From: JAVBJN01 sp031546985
GTDB taxonomy: Bacteria; Bacteroidota; Bacteroidia; Chitinophagales; Chitinophagaceae
NCBI GenBank assembly: GCA_031546985.1
Contig: JAVBJN010000122.1
Span: forward strand, 1-27,053
Length of the DNA: 27,053 bases
Direction of reading: 5' to 3'
Part shown: positions 1 to 7,779 of the stretch, in pieces
Layout of the letters: each line of letters begins with the position of its first letter
How positions within the stretch are numbered: position 1 is the first letter of the stretch
Translations under genes and position numbers: made by a program
Notes under the pieces: generated by a model
Database searches by the model: none
Seen by the model: only the letters and a program-made list of their open reading frames with translations
Told to the model about the DNA's origin: nothing

Positions 1-888
1 ACGCTGACCAGCGGTACCTACTGCGCCAAATACGCAACCGGTAATGGCAATGTTGATGTCGGCATGTTCAGAAATAATGATGGCATTGTTACCACCCAAT
101 TCCAGCAGCGAGCGACCCAAACGCTGACCCACAGTGGCACCTACGGCTTTACCCATGCGGGTGCTGCCGGTAGCGGATACCAATGGAATGCGGCCATCGT
201 TAGACATCAGTTCGCCGATATTGCGGTCGCCTACAACGAGGCAGCTTACGCCTTCGGGAACTGCATTTTTCTTAAATACAGTATTGATGATGTGCTGACA
301 AGCTACAGCTGTCAACGGTGTTTTTTCAGATGGCTTCCAGATACAAACGTCGCCGCAAACCCAGGCCAGCATACTATTCCAGCTCCAAACCGCTACCGGG
401 AAGTTGAATGCGGAGATGATACCCACCAGACCCAGCGGGTGCCATTGCTCATACATACGGTGCGAAGGACGCTCACTGTGCATCGTTAAACCATGCAGCT
501 GGCGGCTCAGACCTACTGCGAAATCGCAGATGTCGATCATTTCCTGCACTTCGCCCAAACCTTCCTGCAGGCTTTTGCCCATTTCGTAGCTCACCAGTTT
601 GCCCAGCGCATCTTTGGAATTACGCAGTGCCTCACCAATCTGGCGAATAACTTCGCCACGTTTGGGTGCCGGCCAGGTGCGCCAGATTTCAAATGCTTTC
701 TGCGCTTGCGCTACTACTTTTTCGTACTCTTTTTCGGAGGTAACGGTAACGCTGGCAATGAGTTTGCCATCTACAGGAGAAACGGAAGAAATAACACCGG
801 CGGTGCCTTTCAGCCATTTGTTACCGGTGCTTACACCCGAATTTTCTTTCTGAATGTTTAAAGCTTTTAAGAAGGAAGCTGTATTCAT
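1..888 (-). CDS. ALDH7-type aldehyde dehydrogenase (alpha-aminoadipic semialdehyde dehydrogenase-like), C-terminus outside window
   Basis: The reading frame runs from an ATG at 888 to the first base of the window without a stop, giving 296 residues of a family usually about 500 long. It belongs to the NAD-dependent aldehyde dehydrogenases. The block AFNFPVAVWSWN (catalytic-site Asn about N162), the stretch SATGSTRMGKAV and LLELGGNNAII (general-base Glu about E263) fit ALDH7/antiquitin, which oxidises alpha-aminoadipic semialdehyde in lysine breakdown. The visible part ends at GAVGTAGQR. In this family the nucleophilic Cys follows directly, so the window edge cuts just before it. The physiological substrate is inferred from the family only. 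The gene lies 66 bp downstream of the panB stop on the same strand. Confidence 0.93.
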   Translation of the reverse strand, partial: MNTASFLKALNIQKENSGVSTGNKWLKGTAGVISSVSPVDGKLIASVTVTSEKEYEKVVAQAQKAFEIWRTWPAPKRGEVIRQIGEALRNSKDALGKLVSYEMGKSLQEGLGEVQEMIDICDFAVGLSRQLHGLTMHSERPSHRMYEQWHPLGLVGIISAFNFPVAVWSWNSMLAWVCGDVCIWKPSEKTPLTAVACQHIINTVFKKNAVPEGVSCLVVGDRNIGELMSNDGRIPLVSATGSTRMGKAVGATVGQRLGRSLLELGGNNAIIISEHADINIAITGCVFGAVGTAGQR

Positions 889-954
889 AAAGCGGTTTCT
901 GAATTTATACGTGAAATATGTATTTACAATGTTGCTATGGCTTGTGCCGATAGT

Positions 955-1779
955 CTAGTACTGCTCTTTCTCGTTCGGGAAATCTTTGGTCTTTACATCG
1001 CTGATGTAACGGGCGGTTGCATCTTTAATGTCGTCGTACAGATTGAGGTAACGGCGCAAAAAGCGGGGGCTGAAATCTTTGGTAATGCCCAGCATATCGT
1101 GCATTACGAGTACCTGGCCATCTACCTGGCCACCTGCGCCGATGCCTATTACCGGAATCTTTACCGTTTCTGCCACACGCTTGCCTAAAGAAGCCGGAAT
1201 TTTTTCCAGCACCAGTGCAAAGCAGCCTGCGTCTTCGAGCAACTGGGCGTTTTTTACCAGTTGTTCGGCTTCAGCTTCTTCTTTGGCACGTACGGTGTAG
1301 GTTCCGAATTTGTAAATGGACTGTGGCGTAAGCCCCAGGTGACCCATAACCGGCACTCCTGCAGAGATGATGCGTTTAACGGATTCTACCACTTCCTCAC
1401 CACCTTCCAGTTTAATGGCGTGGGCACCCGCTTCTTTCATGATGCGGATAGAGGAGTTGAGGGCTTCTTTGGAGTTGCCCTGGTAAGAACCAAAAGGCAG
1501 GTCTACCACCACCAGCGCACGCTGAACAGCCCTGATAACGGAGGCCGCATGGTAAATCATCTGATCCAGTGTAATGGGCAGGGTCGTTTCGTGGCCCGCC
1601 ATAACGTTGGAAGCAGAGTCGCCTACCAGCAACACATCGATTCCTGCGTCGTCAAAAATACTGGCCATGGAAAAATCGTAGGCGGTAAGCATGGAGATTT
1701 TCTCTCCCTTTACTTTCATGGATTGTAAAACGTGGGTGGTTACCCGTTTTACTTCCTTGTTTTCATGATGTACAGACAT
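955..1779 (-). CDS. panB: 3-methyl-2-oxobutanoate hydroxymethyltransferase (ketopantoate hydroxymethyltransferase)
   Basis: PanB transfers a hydroxymethyl group from 5,10-methylene-tetrahydrofolate to 3-methyl-2-oxobutanoate, making ketopantoate, the first committed step to pantothenate and CoA. It is cytoplasmic and a TIM barrel. The 274 residues compare with about 264 in E. coli. Expected Mg-binding acids are visible as D54 (LLVGDS), D93 (VVDLPFGSY) and E125 (IKLEGG). The catalytic Glu is E192 (LVLEKIP), and the phosphate-loop-like GIGAGG follows. The ATG at 1779 is preceded on the minus strand by a TAAATTTG -7 element (1809-1816). panB is separated from panC/panD by about 5.6 kb, so the pathway is split into two loci here. 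Confidence 0.97.
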   Translation of the reverse strand: MSVHHENKEVKRVTTHVLQSMKVKGEKISMLTAYDFSMASIFDDAGIDVLLVGDSASNVMAGHETTLPITLDQMIYHAASVIRAVQRALVVVDLPFGSYQGNSKEALNSSIRIMKEAGAHAIKLEGGEEVVESVKRIISAGVPVMGHLGLTPQSIYKFGTYTVRAKEEAEAEQLVKNAQLLEDAGCFALVLEKIPASLGKRVAETVKIPVIGIGAGGQVDGQVLVMHDMLGITKDFSPRFLRRYLNLYDDIKDATARYISDVKTKDFPNEKEQY

Positions 1780-1808
1780 GAGAAGGACTTTGGGGTGGTA
1801 AAAGTACG

Positions 1809-1816
1809 CAAATTTA
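1809..1816 (-). promoter_or_regulatory. candidate Bacteroidota -7 element for panB
   Basis: On the minus strand the octamer TAAATTTG matches the Bacteroidota -7 consensus TAnnTTTG and lies about 30 bp before the panB ATG. No good TTTG -33 box is present at the usual distance, so this is a partial match. Confidence 0.4.
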
Positions 1817-2016
1817 GTATAGCAAATACTTATTTGGGTTCCTGTTCGTGTAAAGCGCCGGAGAAAGGGTTATTGGGCTGAGATGCTGGTCTGTAAAAGG
1901 ATTGGACGGAGTTGAAGGGTTGGGCGAAACCTCGATTTAGGTATTTTAAAACGCTTAAAAGTGTTTCGTTTTTTATGTGTTTAAAAGGATATTTGTTGAA
2001 GGTCGGGTATGAGGCA

Positions 2017-2044
2017 TAAAAAAAGGATGATTGCTCATCCTTTT
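2017..2044 (-). terminator. Rho-independent terminator overlapping the ppx stop codon
   Basis: A perfect 10-bp stem (AAAAGGATGA at 2021-2030 with TCATCCTTTT at 2035-2044) and a 4-nt loop are followed on the minus strand by a run of T. The stop codon TGA of the Ppx/GppA gene (2035-2037) is itself part of the stem, so the terminator shares its bases with the last codons. Confidence 0.85.
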
Positions 2045-2919
2045 AATTCGTTGTATAATATCCGTATCAACCCATCTGCCACACCAATTTTGGGAACGTA
2101 TATCTCCTCCGTATTGGTCCAGCGCATAATGTTGATGTAGATGAGCAATGCCGGCACAATTACATCTGCACGGTCTTCACGCAATTTGTAGAGATGAATG
2201 CGGTCGTGCAGCGATACACTGCTCAGCTCTTTGTGGTAATCCTTTAATAGTTGCAACGTTAACGGCTTTCCTTCTTTCCTTTTCGATAAAGAGAAAACCT
2301 TATTGATGTTGCCACCCGAACCAATGGCTACCAAAGGCTGCGCAGTGGTTTTGATGTTGTTTTTAATAAAATCTTTCAAGGCTGTCCACTGGGCTTCGGT
2401 AACCTGGTTGTTGAGCAAGCGGATGGTACCGATGTTGAACGATTCTTTAAACAGCATCTGGTTTTTGCTGAACAGCGTAATCTCGGTGCTGCCGCCACCC
2501 ACATCAATGTAAAGGTAGGTGCGTGTTTTATCGAGGTTTTCGGCAATATGGTTTTCGTAGAGAATGCTGGCTTCCTGCTGGCCGCTGATGATTTCAATCT
2601 CGATGCCGGTTTTTTCCTTCACCTGCTCAATAATGCTTACCGAGTTTTTGGCATCGCGCATGGCCGAGGTAGCGCAGGCTTTAAGCCCTTCTACCTGGTA
2701 GGCATTCATCAGGTGCTTATAGGCGCACATGGTTTGCAGCATCATATCGGTACGGGTTTGTGATATAAACCCGTGCTGAAATACATCTATACCCAGCCGG
2801 AGCGGCACCCGCACCAGGTTGAGCTTGTTAAATTCAAGCGATCCGTCTGCTTCACGAATCACCTCAGAGATCAATAATCTTACAGCGTTTGAACCAATAT
2901 CGATGGCGGCCAGTCTCAA
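2035..2919 (-). CDS. Ppx/GppA family phosphatase (exopolyphosphatase-like)
   Basis: This is a 294-residue single-module member of the Ppx/GppA family, which hydrolyses polyphosphate or pppGpp; E. coli PPX is about 513 residues and has an extra C-terminal region. The ASKHA-type phosphate motifs are visible: AAIDIGSNAVRLL at the N-terminus, DVGGGSTEI in the middle and AIGSGGNI further on. The start is a TTG at 2919, because the canonical N-terminus begins there and no ATG is available. Only two bases separate it from the ppk1 stop, so the pair is almost surely co-transcribed and probably translationally coupled. The context favours polyphosphate over pppGpp as substrate; this is inference. The symbol ppx is withheld because GppA activity cannot be excluded. 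Confidence 0.93.
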   Translation of the reverse strand: MRLAAIDIGSNAVRLLISEVIREADGSLEFNKLNLVRVPLRLGIDVFQHGFISQTRTDMMLQTMCAYKHLMNAYQVEGLKACATSAMRDAKNSVSIIEQVKEKTGIEIEIISGQQEASILYENHIAENLDKTRTYLYIDVGGGSTEITLFSKNQMLFKESFNIGTIRLLNNQVTEAQWTALKDFIKNNIKTTAQPLVAIGSGGNINKVFSLSKRKEGKPLTLQLLKDYHKELSSVSLHDRIHLYKLREDRADVIVPALLIYINIMRWTNTEEIYVPKIGVADGLIRILYNELKG

Positions 2920-2921
2920 TC

Positions 2922-4991
2922 TTAATACGTTTGTTGGGTTAAATAATCGAAGATCGCAACCTGAGAACGGATCTCTGCTTCGCCGGGTTTTACCTCTACG
3001 TAGCGGTTACGCTGATTGTTGTCCAAGATACGGCCTTTTACATTTTCTGAAAGCTGAATATTGAGAATCTCTTTCAATTCTTTTTGAATAACCGGGTCGG
3101 TGATGGGGCAGGCCACTTCTACACGGTGGTCGAGGTTGCGCACCATCCAGTCGGCAGAGGAGATGTAAAACTTCTCTTTACCACCATTGTGGAAGATAAA
3201 TACACGGGCATGCTCCAGGTATTCGTCGATGATACTGAGCGCCTTCATGTTGGATTTCCACTTCTTATTTTCGGTATAGGCACAGCAAATACCACGAATA
3301 ATCAGGTTGATCTTTACGCCCACTTTAGCCGCTTCGTAGAGTTTGGTAATGAGCAGTTCATCTACCAGGCTGTTAAGTTTTATGGTGATTTCGGCTTTTT
3401 TCTTCTTGCGGGCCAGTTTAATCTCGTTTTCGATGAGTTCTATAAAATGGGCGCGCATACCCACCGGCGCTACCGCCAGGGTTTTGCATAGTTTAAGGTG
3501 GTTCAGGTATTTAACCGGATTTTCCAGGTAAGTAAAGATGCGGTTTACATCGGCAATGAGGCGCTTGTTGGTGGTAAGCAGATAGTGGTCGCCATAATAC
3601 GTACCGGTGTTTTCATTCAGATTACCGGTGCTGATGAAAGCGTATTGTTTGATCCTGGAAAATTCCCTCTTTTTAATGAGGCAGAGTTTAGCGTGCACTT
3701 TGGTATTGGGCACACCCACCAGTACTTTAACGCCTTCTTCTTCGAGTTGCATTTTCCATTTCAGGTTGGCTTCTTCATCGAAGCGGGCCTTAAGCTCCAG
3801 CACCACAGTTACCTGTTTGCCATTGCGTACGGCATTGATGAGCGCGTTTACCACCTTCGATTTTTTGGCCAGGCGGTAGCAGGTTATTTTTATCTGCGTT
3901 ACGTTGGGGTCAATGGCCGCTTCGCGCAGCATATCTACAATGGAGTCGAAGGCATGGTAGGGCAGGTGCAGCATTACATCGCGGGCATCAAGCACCTCAA
4001 GTATACGTTTGGGTTGCACCAGCAATGGGTGAATTACAGGGCTGGGGCGGCGGCTCTTATCTGGAAACACTTCTTCGGGAAAATCCATGAAATCCTTAAA
4101 GTTGTGAATGCGGCCACCAGGCAGCAGGTGATCCTTTTTAGACAGGTTGAGCCGGCGGGTAAGGTATTCCAGCAATCCCGGGTCTATGGTGCGGTCGTAT
4201 ACAAAGCGTACGGCTTTACCTTTCTTACGGTTTTTGAGACTTTTTTCCAGCTCAGAGATCATATTGGTGTTCAGGTCATTATCAATCTCCAGTTCCGCAT
4301 CGCGGGTTACTTTAATGATATAGCCTAAGAATTTATCGAAACCGAATTGCGCAAACAGGTTGGGCAGGCAAAAACGGATAATGTCTTCGAGCAGGATGAT
4401 GTGTTTTTCGGTACCATCGGTAGGCAGAATGATAAAACGGGGCAGCACATTGGCAATCTCGATAAGACTGTAGCGCTGCATCATCGGGTTTTGCGAACTG
4501 CCCAGCACACAGGCCAGGTAGATCGATTTGTCTTTGAGCAACGGCATTTGCGGTATACTCTCAATCATGAGCGGTACCAGGTGGGTACGCACTTTATCGC
4601 TGAAATAACGGGTTACAAAAGCACGCTGGGCTACATCGAGCTGCTTTTCATTTTTAATGAAAACGCCTTCTTTGGTCATATCCTTCAGGATCTGCTGATA
4701 GGTACGGTCAAAGTCTTTCTGCTGCTCCATCACCGTGGTAAGGATCTCATCGAGAATCTTTTGGGGATTGTCTTCGAGATATACTTTAGCGGCTTTACCA
4801 AATATTTTCATCCGGTAGAGCGTAGCCACCCTTACGCGGAAAAATTCATCAAGATTGTTTGAAAAAATACCCAGAAATCTAAGTCTTTCCTGGAGATGCA
4901 CATCTGTATCCTTCGCTTCCTGTAATACCCTTTCGTTGAAAGAAAGCCAACTCAGATCCCTGGTAATGGTCTTTTCTATTTGCTTCGCCAT
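2922..4991 (-). CDS. ppk1: polyphosphate kinase 1
   Basis: PPK1 reversibly polymerises the ATP gamma-phosphate into inorganic polyphosphate. The 689 residues match the usual length, and the N-terminal block (LSWLSFNERVLQEA, FSNNLDEFFRVRVA) is typical. The phospholipase-D-like C-terminal halves hold the histidine that becomes phosphorylated, H433 in NTKVHAKLCL, and a second conserved histidine, H601 in FIFHNGG, followed by SSADWMVRNLDHRVEV. The ATG at 4991 gives the standard N-terminus. It is the first gene of a two-gene unit with the Ppx/GppA gene, so synthesis and breakdown of polyphosphate are encoded together. A 19-bp palindrome lies 56 bp upstream. Confidence 0.98.
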   Translation of the reverse strand: MAKQIEKTITRDLSWLSFNERVLQEAKDTDVHLQERLRFLGIFSNNLDEFFRVRVATLYRMKIFGKAAKVYLEDNPQKILDEILTTVMEQQKDFDRTYQQILKDMTKEGVFIKNEKQLDVAQRAFVTRYFSDKVRTHLVPLMIESIPQMPLLKDKSIYLACVLGSSQNPMMQRYSLIEIANVLPRFIILPTDGTEKHIILLEDIIRFCLPNLFAQFGFDKFLGYIIKVTRDAELEIDNDLNTNMISELEKSLKNRKKGKAVRFVYDRTIDPGLLEYLTRRLNLSKKDHLLPGGRIHNFKDFMDFPEEVFPDKSRRPSPVIHPLLVQPKRILEVLDARDVMLHLPYHAFDSIVDMLREAAIDPNVTQIKITCYRLAKKSKVVNALINAVRNGKQVTVVLELKARFDEEANLKWKMQLEEEGVKVLVGVPNTKVHAKLCLIKKREFSRIKQYAFISTGNLNENTGTYYGDHYLLTTNKRLIADVNRIFTYLENPVKYLNHLKLCKTLAVAPVGMRAHFIELIENEIKLARKKKKAEITIKLNSLVDELLITKLYEAAKVGVKINLIIRGICCAYTENKKWKSNMKALSIIDEYLEHARVFIFHNGGKEKFYISSADWMVRNLDHRVEVACPITDPVIQKELKEILNIQLSENVKGRILDNNQRNRYVEVKPGEAEIRSQVAIFDYLTQQTY

Positions 4992-5047
4992 AAATGCGCC
5001 CTGTTATTTTAATCCGCGAAATTACATTTGTGTTAACTATCGGAATG

Positions 5048-5066
5048 TTAACTTATTGTAAGTTAA
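5048..5066. promoter_or_regulatory. 19-bp perfect palindrome upstream of ppk1 (possible operator)
   Basis: TTAACTTA and TAAGTTAA form a perfect 8-bp inverted repeat around a TTG spacer. It begins 56 bp before the ppk1 ATG. A further GTTAAC at about 5033-5038 repeats part of the half-site. There is no T-run in the ppk1 direction and no gene on the other side, so a regulator site is more likely than a terminator. No known regulator is implied. Confidence 0.4.
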
Positions 5067-5110
5067 TAAAAAAAGACCGCGTGGGCAATGGGGGGATGGG
5101 GCAATGAGGG

Positions 5111-5370
5111 AATGTGCTAATGAAACAATATGCTAATGGGCAATGTGGCTAGTCCTGCCAGGTCCTGTCCCGTCCATGCGGGGGTCCGTAGGTCCTGCCA
5201 GGTCTAGGTTATAATGTAACTAAAAGGAAAAGTTGATCTGACAGGAATGTCAAGTGAGGATGCATGGTTAAGAGATCCTGCTTCGGTCTCCTTCGTCGAC
5301 CGTGCAGGATGACAGATATTCTTTTCGTGCCTCCCCGTATGAACGGGACAGGCAGCCATGCAGGATGACA
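5111..5370. repeat. long direct repeat, copy 1
   Basis: This is copy 1 of a duplicated intergenic unit. The segment 5192-5370 aligns with 5521-5699 at a constant offset of 329 bp with few differences. Copy 1 has an extra 40 bp, bounded by the 13-bp direct repeat GTCCTGCCAGGTC at 5152-5164 and 5192-5204, and this extra piece contains the CCCGTCCATGCGGGG hairpin. The unit includes a GAGATCCTGC...GCAGGATGAC dyad and a TGCCT...AGGCA hairpin. Confidence 0.85.
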
Positions 5371-5470
5371 AGATGTTTTTTGGTGTTCTTCGTATCATCT
5401 GGCTTTTCGCTGTGTTCCCGCATGTGGCGGGACAGGCTGCCGCGAGAATCCGATTCTGTTGCTTTCAGGC

Positions 5471-5699
5471 AATGTGCTATTGAGAGAATATGCTAATGAG
5501 GCAGTGCGTAAATGGGCTTAGTCCTGCCAGGTCCAGGCTATAATGTAACGAAAAGGAAAAATTGAATTGAGAAGAATGTCAAGTGATGATGCTTCGTTAA
5601 GAGATCCTGCTTCGGTCTCCTTCGTCGACCGTGCAGGATGACAGATATTCTTTTCGTGCCTCCGCGTATGAACGGGATAGGCAGCCGTGCAGGATGACA
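5471..5699. repeat. long direct repeat, copy 2
   Basis: Copy 2 of the unit described at 5111-5370. It has a single GTCCTGCCAGGTC (5521-5533) where copy 1 has two with a hairpin between them, as expected after a hairpin insertion or a recombination-type deletion. Confidence 0.85.
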
Positions 5700-5740
5700 G
5701 TAAGGGGCTTTTGCTGGGTGTAAGCCGCTGGTTTCGTGAA

Positions 5741-5895
5741 TCCGCTAATCCGACATTCGCTAATCCGAAATTCGTCAATCCGCCAATTTGGGCTTCGACA
5801 AAGTCTGTCCCGCCCATGCGGGGCTCAGCCACCGGAATCCGTTAATTCACTACTCCGCCATTCGCTAATCCGAAATTCGCTAATCCGCCAATCCG
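5741..5895. repeat. array of short AATCCGc / ATTCGc units
   Basis: About a dozen degenerate units of the form 'gctaatccg', 'aaattcg' and 'ccaatccg' occur in two blocks (about 5741-5785 and 5842-5895), split by a CCCGCCCATGCGGGG hairpin (5809-5823). The array ends directly at the hldE2 stop. Confidence 0.65.
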
Positions 5896-5903
5896 CCAAT
5901 CCC

Positions 5904-6395
5904 TTACTTCCTCGCCTTGGCTACCAGTGCGGTAGTAGAGTAGCCGTCGGTAAGCGGAATGATGCGTACTTCGCCGCCGTAAGATTGTACAAACGAAGCG
6001 CCGGCTATCTGCTCAGGTGTATAGTCGCCGCCTTTGGCCAGTACATCGGGCCTTACCTGTTCTATCAGTTGCGCGGGCGTGTCTTCATCAAAAATGATCA
6101 CCGCATCCACAAATGTTTGCGCGGCAATGTTCCAGCTGCGGGCCACCTCATCCAGCAAGGGACGCTCAGGACCTTTGGCCATGCGCTTTACAGAAGCATC
6201 GCTGTTAATACCCACCACCAGGCGGTTGCCCATTTCGGCAGCTTGCAGCAACGAGTCGATATGCCCCTTGTGCAGCAGGTCGAAACAGCCATTGGTAAAA
6301 ACCACTTTCTGTCCCTTCAGCCGCCACCCGGCACAGATATGCGCTGCCGCATCTCTGCTAATGATTTTATTTGCTATCAGCTCCCGCTTGTTCAT
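5904..6395 (-). CDS. hldE2: D-glycero-beta-D-manno-heptose 1-phosphate adenylyltransferase
   Basis: This 163-residue protein is a stand-alone nucleotidyltransferase matching the C-terminal domain of bifunctional HldE/RfaE. It transfers AMP to heptose-1-phosphate, giving ADP-heptose for LPS inner core. The signature FTNGCFDLLHKGH holds the HxGH motif (H42, H45) and lies at the expected position. The C-terminal STTALV block corresponds to the second nucleotide-binding motif. The kinase domain is absent, as is usual where the two activities are separate genes. The start ATG at 6395 lies inside the upstream membrane-protein gene, a 29-bp overlap that argues for one transcript and coupled translation. 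It is the last gene of the panC-panD-UPF0104-hldE2 run. Confidence 0.92.
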   Translation of the reverse strand: MNKRELIANKIISRDAAAHICAGWRLKGQKVVFTNGCFDLLHKGHIDSLLQAAEMGNRLVVGINSDASVKRMAKGPERPLLDEVARSWNIAAQTFVDAVIIFDEDTPAQLIEQVRPDVLAKGGDYTPEQIAGASFVQSYGGEVRIIPLTDGYSTTALVAKARK

Positions 6396-7395
6396 TGGCT
6401 TTGGCTTTGTTAAATACCGGCAATAATAATACAGAAAGAAACCCGAGCAGGATAAGGATCATGGTTTGAATACCCCACGACATCCAGCCAAAAGCAAGGG
6501 CAGGCTCTTCGCCAATCATATACAGGTTCATGAGCGCCTCTTTAATGATAAGCTGGTAGGCGCCTATACCGCCCGGCGATACAATAAAGCCCAGCGTGCC
6601 CAGTGTGAGCAGGCTTAAACCCGCGCCTACGCCCAGGTGAGCCGTATCCTGGAAAGCCAGGAAACCAACCTGCACCATCAGGTAATAACATACCCATACC
6701 ATAAGGCTGTAGAATATAAAGCCCCAGAAATTTTTGATAGAACGGATAGAGGTAAAACCCGTCCAGAAGCCTTTGAGAATATTGGTAATTTTTTGACCGA
6801 AAGGTTTTTTGCTGAGGCTTTTGAGCAGGAATACCAGCGCAAAAATGCCCGCTGCAAGTCCTGCAATGGCCAATAGAATAGACGATGCGCTTAAGCTGTC
6901 GAGTTTAGCCACAACCGGCGACCATATTTTCTGCCCCAGGTAGTCGCCTACCATTTGTGCTTCAAATACGGTGGTGAGTATGGCCACCAGCACCAGGCAC
7001 AGCATATCTACCGTACGTTCTGCAATCATAGTACCGGCCAGTTTATCGGCAGGTATACCTTCGTATTTGGTAAGAATGGCACATTTGGCTACTTCGCCCA
7101 TGCGGGGTGTGGCCAGGTTTACCAGGTAGCCGATCATAACCGCCATAAAGGTATTGCCCAGGCCGGGTTTCTTACCCAGCGGGGTTATCATCATTTGCCA
7201 GCGCAGGGCGCGAAACAGGTGGCTGCCTAAGCCAATGAGCAATACGCCGGCCAGCGGCAGGTAGTTTACCCGTTTAAAATATTGCAGCAGGTTCTTAAAG
7301 TCGATGCCTTTGGTAGAGAGCCATAGCAATAACAGACCGAGCCCGAAAAAAATAAAAAATTTGAGCCGGTCTTTCTGCTTTTTCGATAAAGCCAT
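6367..7395 (-). CDS. UPF0104 / lysylphosphatidylglycerol synthase TM-region family membrane protein
   Basis: This 342-residue integral membrane protein shows about eight hydrophobic segments, beginning with FIFFGLGLLLLWL near residue 13 and ending with LILLGFLSVLLLPVF near residue 320. The polar motifs of the flippase-like AglD/YbhN/MprF transmembrane family are visible: SHLFRALRW, GYLVNLATPRMGE, ERTVD and SPGGIGAYQ. The soluble transferase domain of MprF is absent, so lysyl-phosphatidylglycerol synthesis is not indicated. A lipid or lipid-linked sugar transport role is suggested by the family only. It sits between panD (10-bp gap) and hldE2 (29-bp overlap); the link to envelope sugar synthesis is suggestive, not proven. 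Confidence 0.88.
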   Translation of the reverse strand: MALSKKQKDRLKFFIFFGLGLLLLWLSTKGIDFKNLLQYFKRVNYLPLAGVLLIGLGSHLFRALRWQMMITPLGKKPGLGNTFMAVMIGYLVNLATPRMGEVAKCAILTKYEGIPADKLAGTMIAERTVDMLCLVLVAILTTVFEAQMVGDYLGQKIWSPVVAKLDSLSASSILLAIAGLAAGIFALVFLLKSLSKKPFGQKITNILKGFWTGFTSIRSIKNFWGFIFYSLMVWVCYYLMVQVGFLAFQDTAHLGVGAGLSLLTLGTLGFIVSPGGIGAYQLIIKEALMNLYMIGEEPALAFGWMSWGIQTMILILLGFLSVLLLPVFNKAKANEQAGADSK

Positions 7396-7404
7396 AAGGT
7401 AGGG

Positions 7405-7749
7405 TTAGAGTTTGTTGTCTTCTTTGGGGAAAATCACGATGGGCTCAAAAGTCTTGGCGGCTTCAAAGTCCATATGCGCATAGGCAATAATAATCACCAC
7501 ATCACCCGGCTGTACCTTACGAGCCGCAGGGCCGTTGAGGCAAATAGTTCCGGTGTTGCGTTTTCCTTTAATAACGTACGTTTCAAGGCGTTCTCCGTTA
7601 TTGATATTTACAATCTGAACCTTTTCGTTCTCGATCAGGTTCGCGGCGTCCATCAGGTCTTCGTCAATAGTAACACTTCCGATATAGTGTAAGTCAGCTT
7701 CTGTTACTGTTACCCTGTGAATCTTCGATTTTAGTACTTCAATTTGCAT
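7405..7749 (-). CDS. panD: aspartate 1-decarboxylase
   Basis: PanD decarboxylates L-aspartate to beta-alanine for pantothenate synthesis. The pyruvoyl cofactor arises by self-cleavage at Gly-Ser, and here G24-S25 (HYIGSVT) is at the standard place. The substrate-binding and structural motifs TYVIKG, ICLNGPAARKVQPGDVVII and AYA are all present. The 114 residues are slightly shorter than in E. coli (126). The gene lies 30 bp after panC on the same strand, and UPF0104 follows 10 bp later, so a single operon is likely. Confidence 0.97.
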   Translation of the reverse strand: MQIEVLKSKIHRVTVTEADLHYIGSVTIDEDLMDAANLIENEKVQIVNINNGERLETYVIKGKRNTGTICLNGPAARKVQPGDVVIIIAYAHMDFEAAKTFEPIVIFPKEDNKL

Positions 7750-7779
7750 GGCGCAGCAAAGTTAAATAAAACAATAGGA

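Larger units (their letters stand above)
5067..5903. repeat. gene-free, repeat-rich intergenic region between ppk1 and hldE2
   Basis: About 840 bp hold no credible gene. Three kinds of repeat are present: a duplicated unit (5111-5370 and 5471-5699), CCCGC...GCGGG hairpins near 5169-5183, 5417-5432 and 5809-5823, and an array of short AATCCGc/ATTCGc units at about 5741-5895. The short reading frames here follow the repeats and have no family resemblance. Confidence 0.8.

Noticed and set aside
5204..5832. Short reading frames in the gap between ppk1 and hldE2
   Set aside because: They cross repeats; the two minus-strand frames share the same phrase because the DNA is duplicated, not because of protein selection.
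5736..6413. 225-residue plus-strand frame opposite hldE2
   Set aside because: Shadow of hldE2 on the other strand; the hldE2 motifs are clear and the plus frame has no family.
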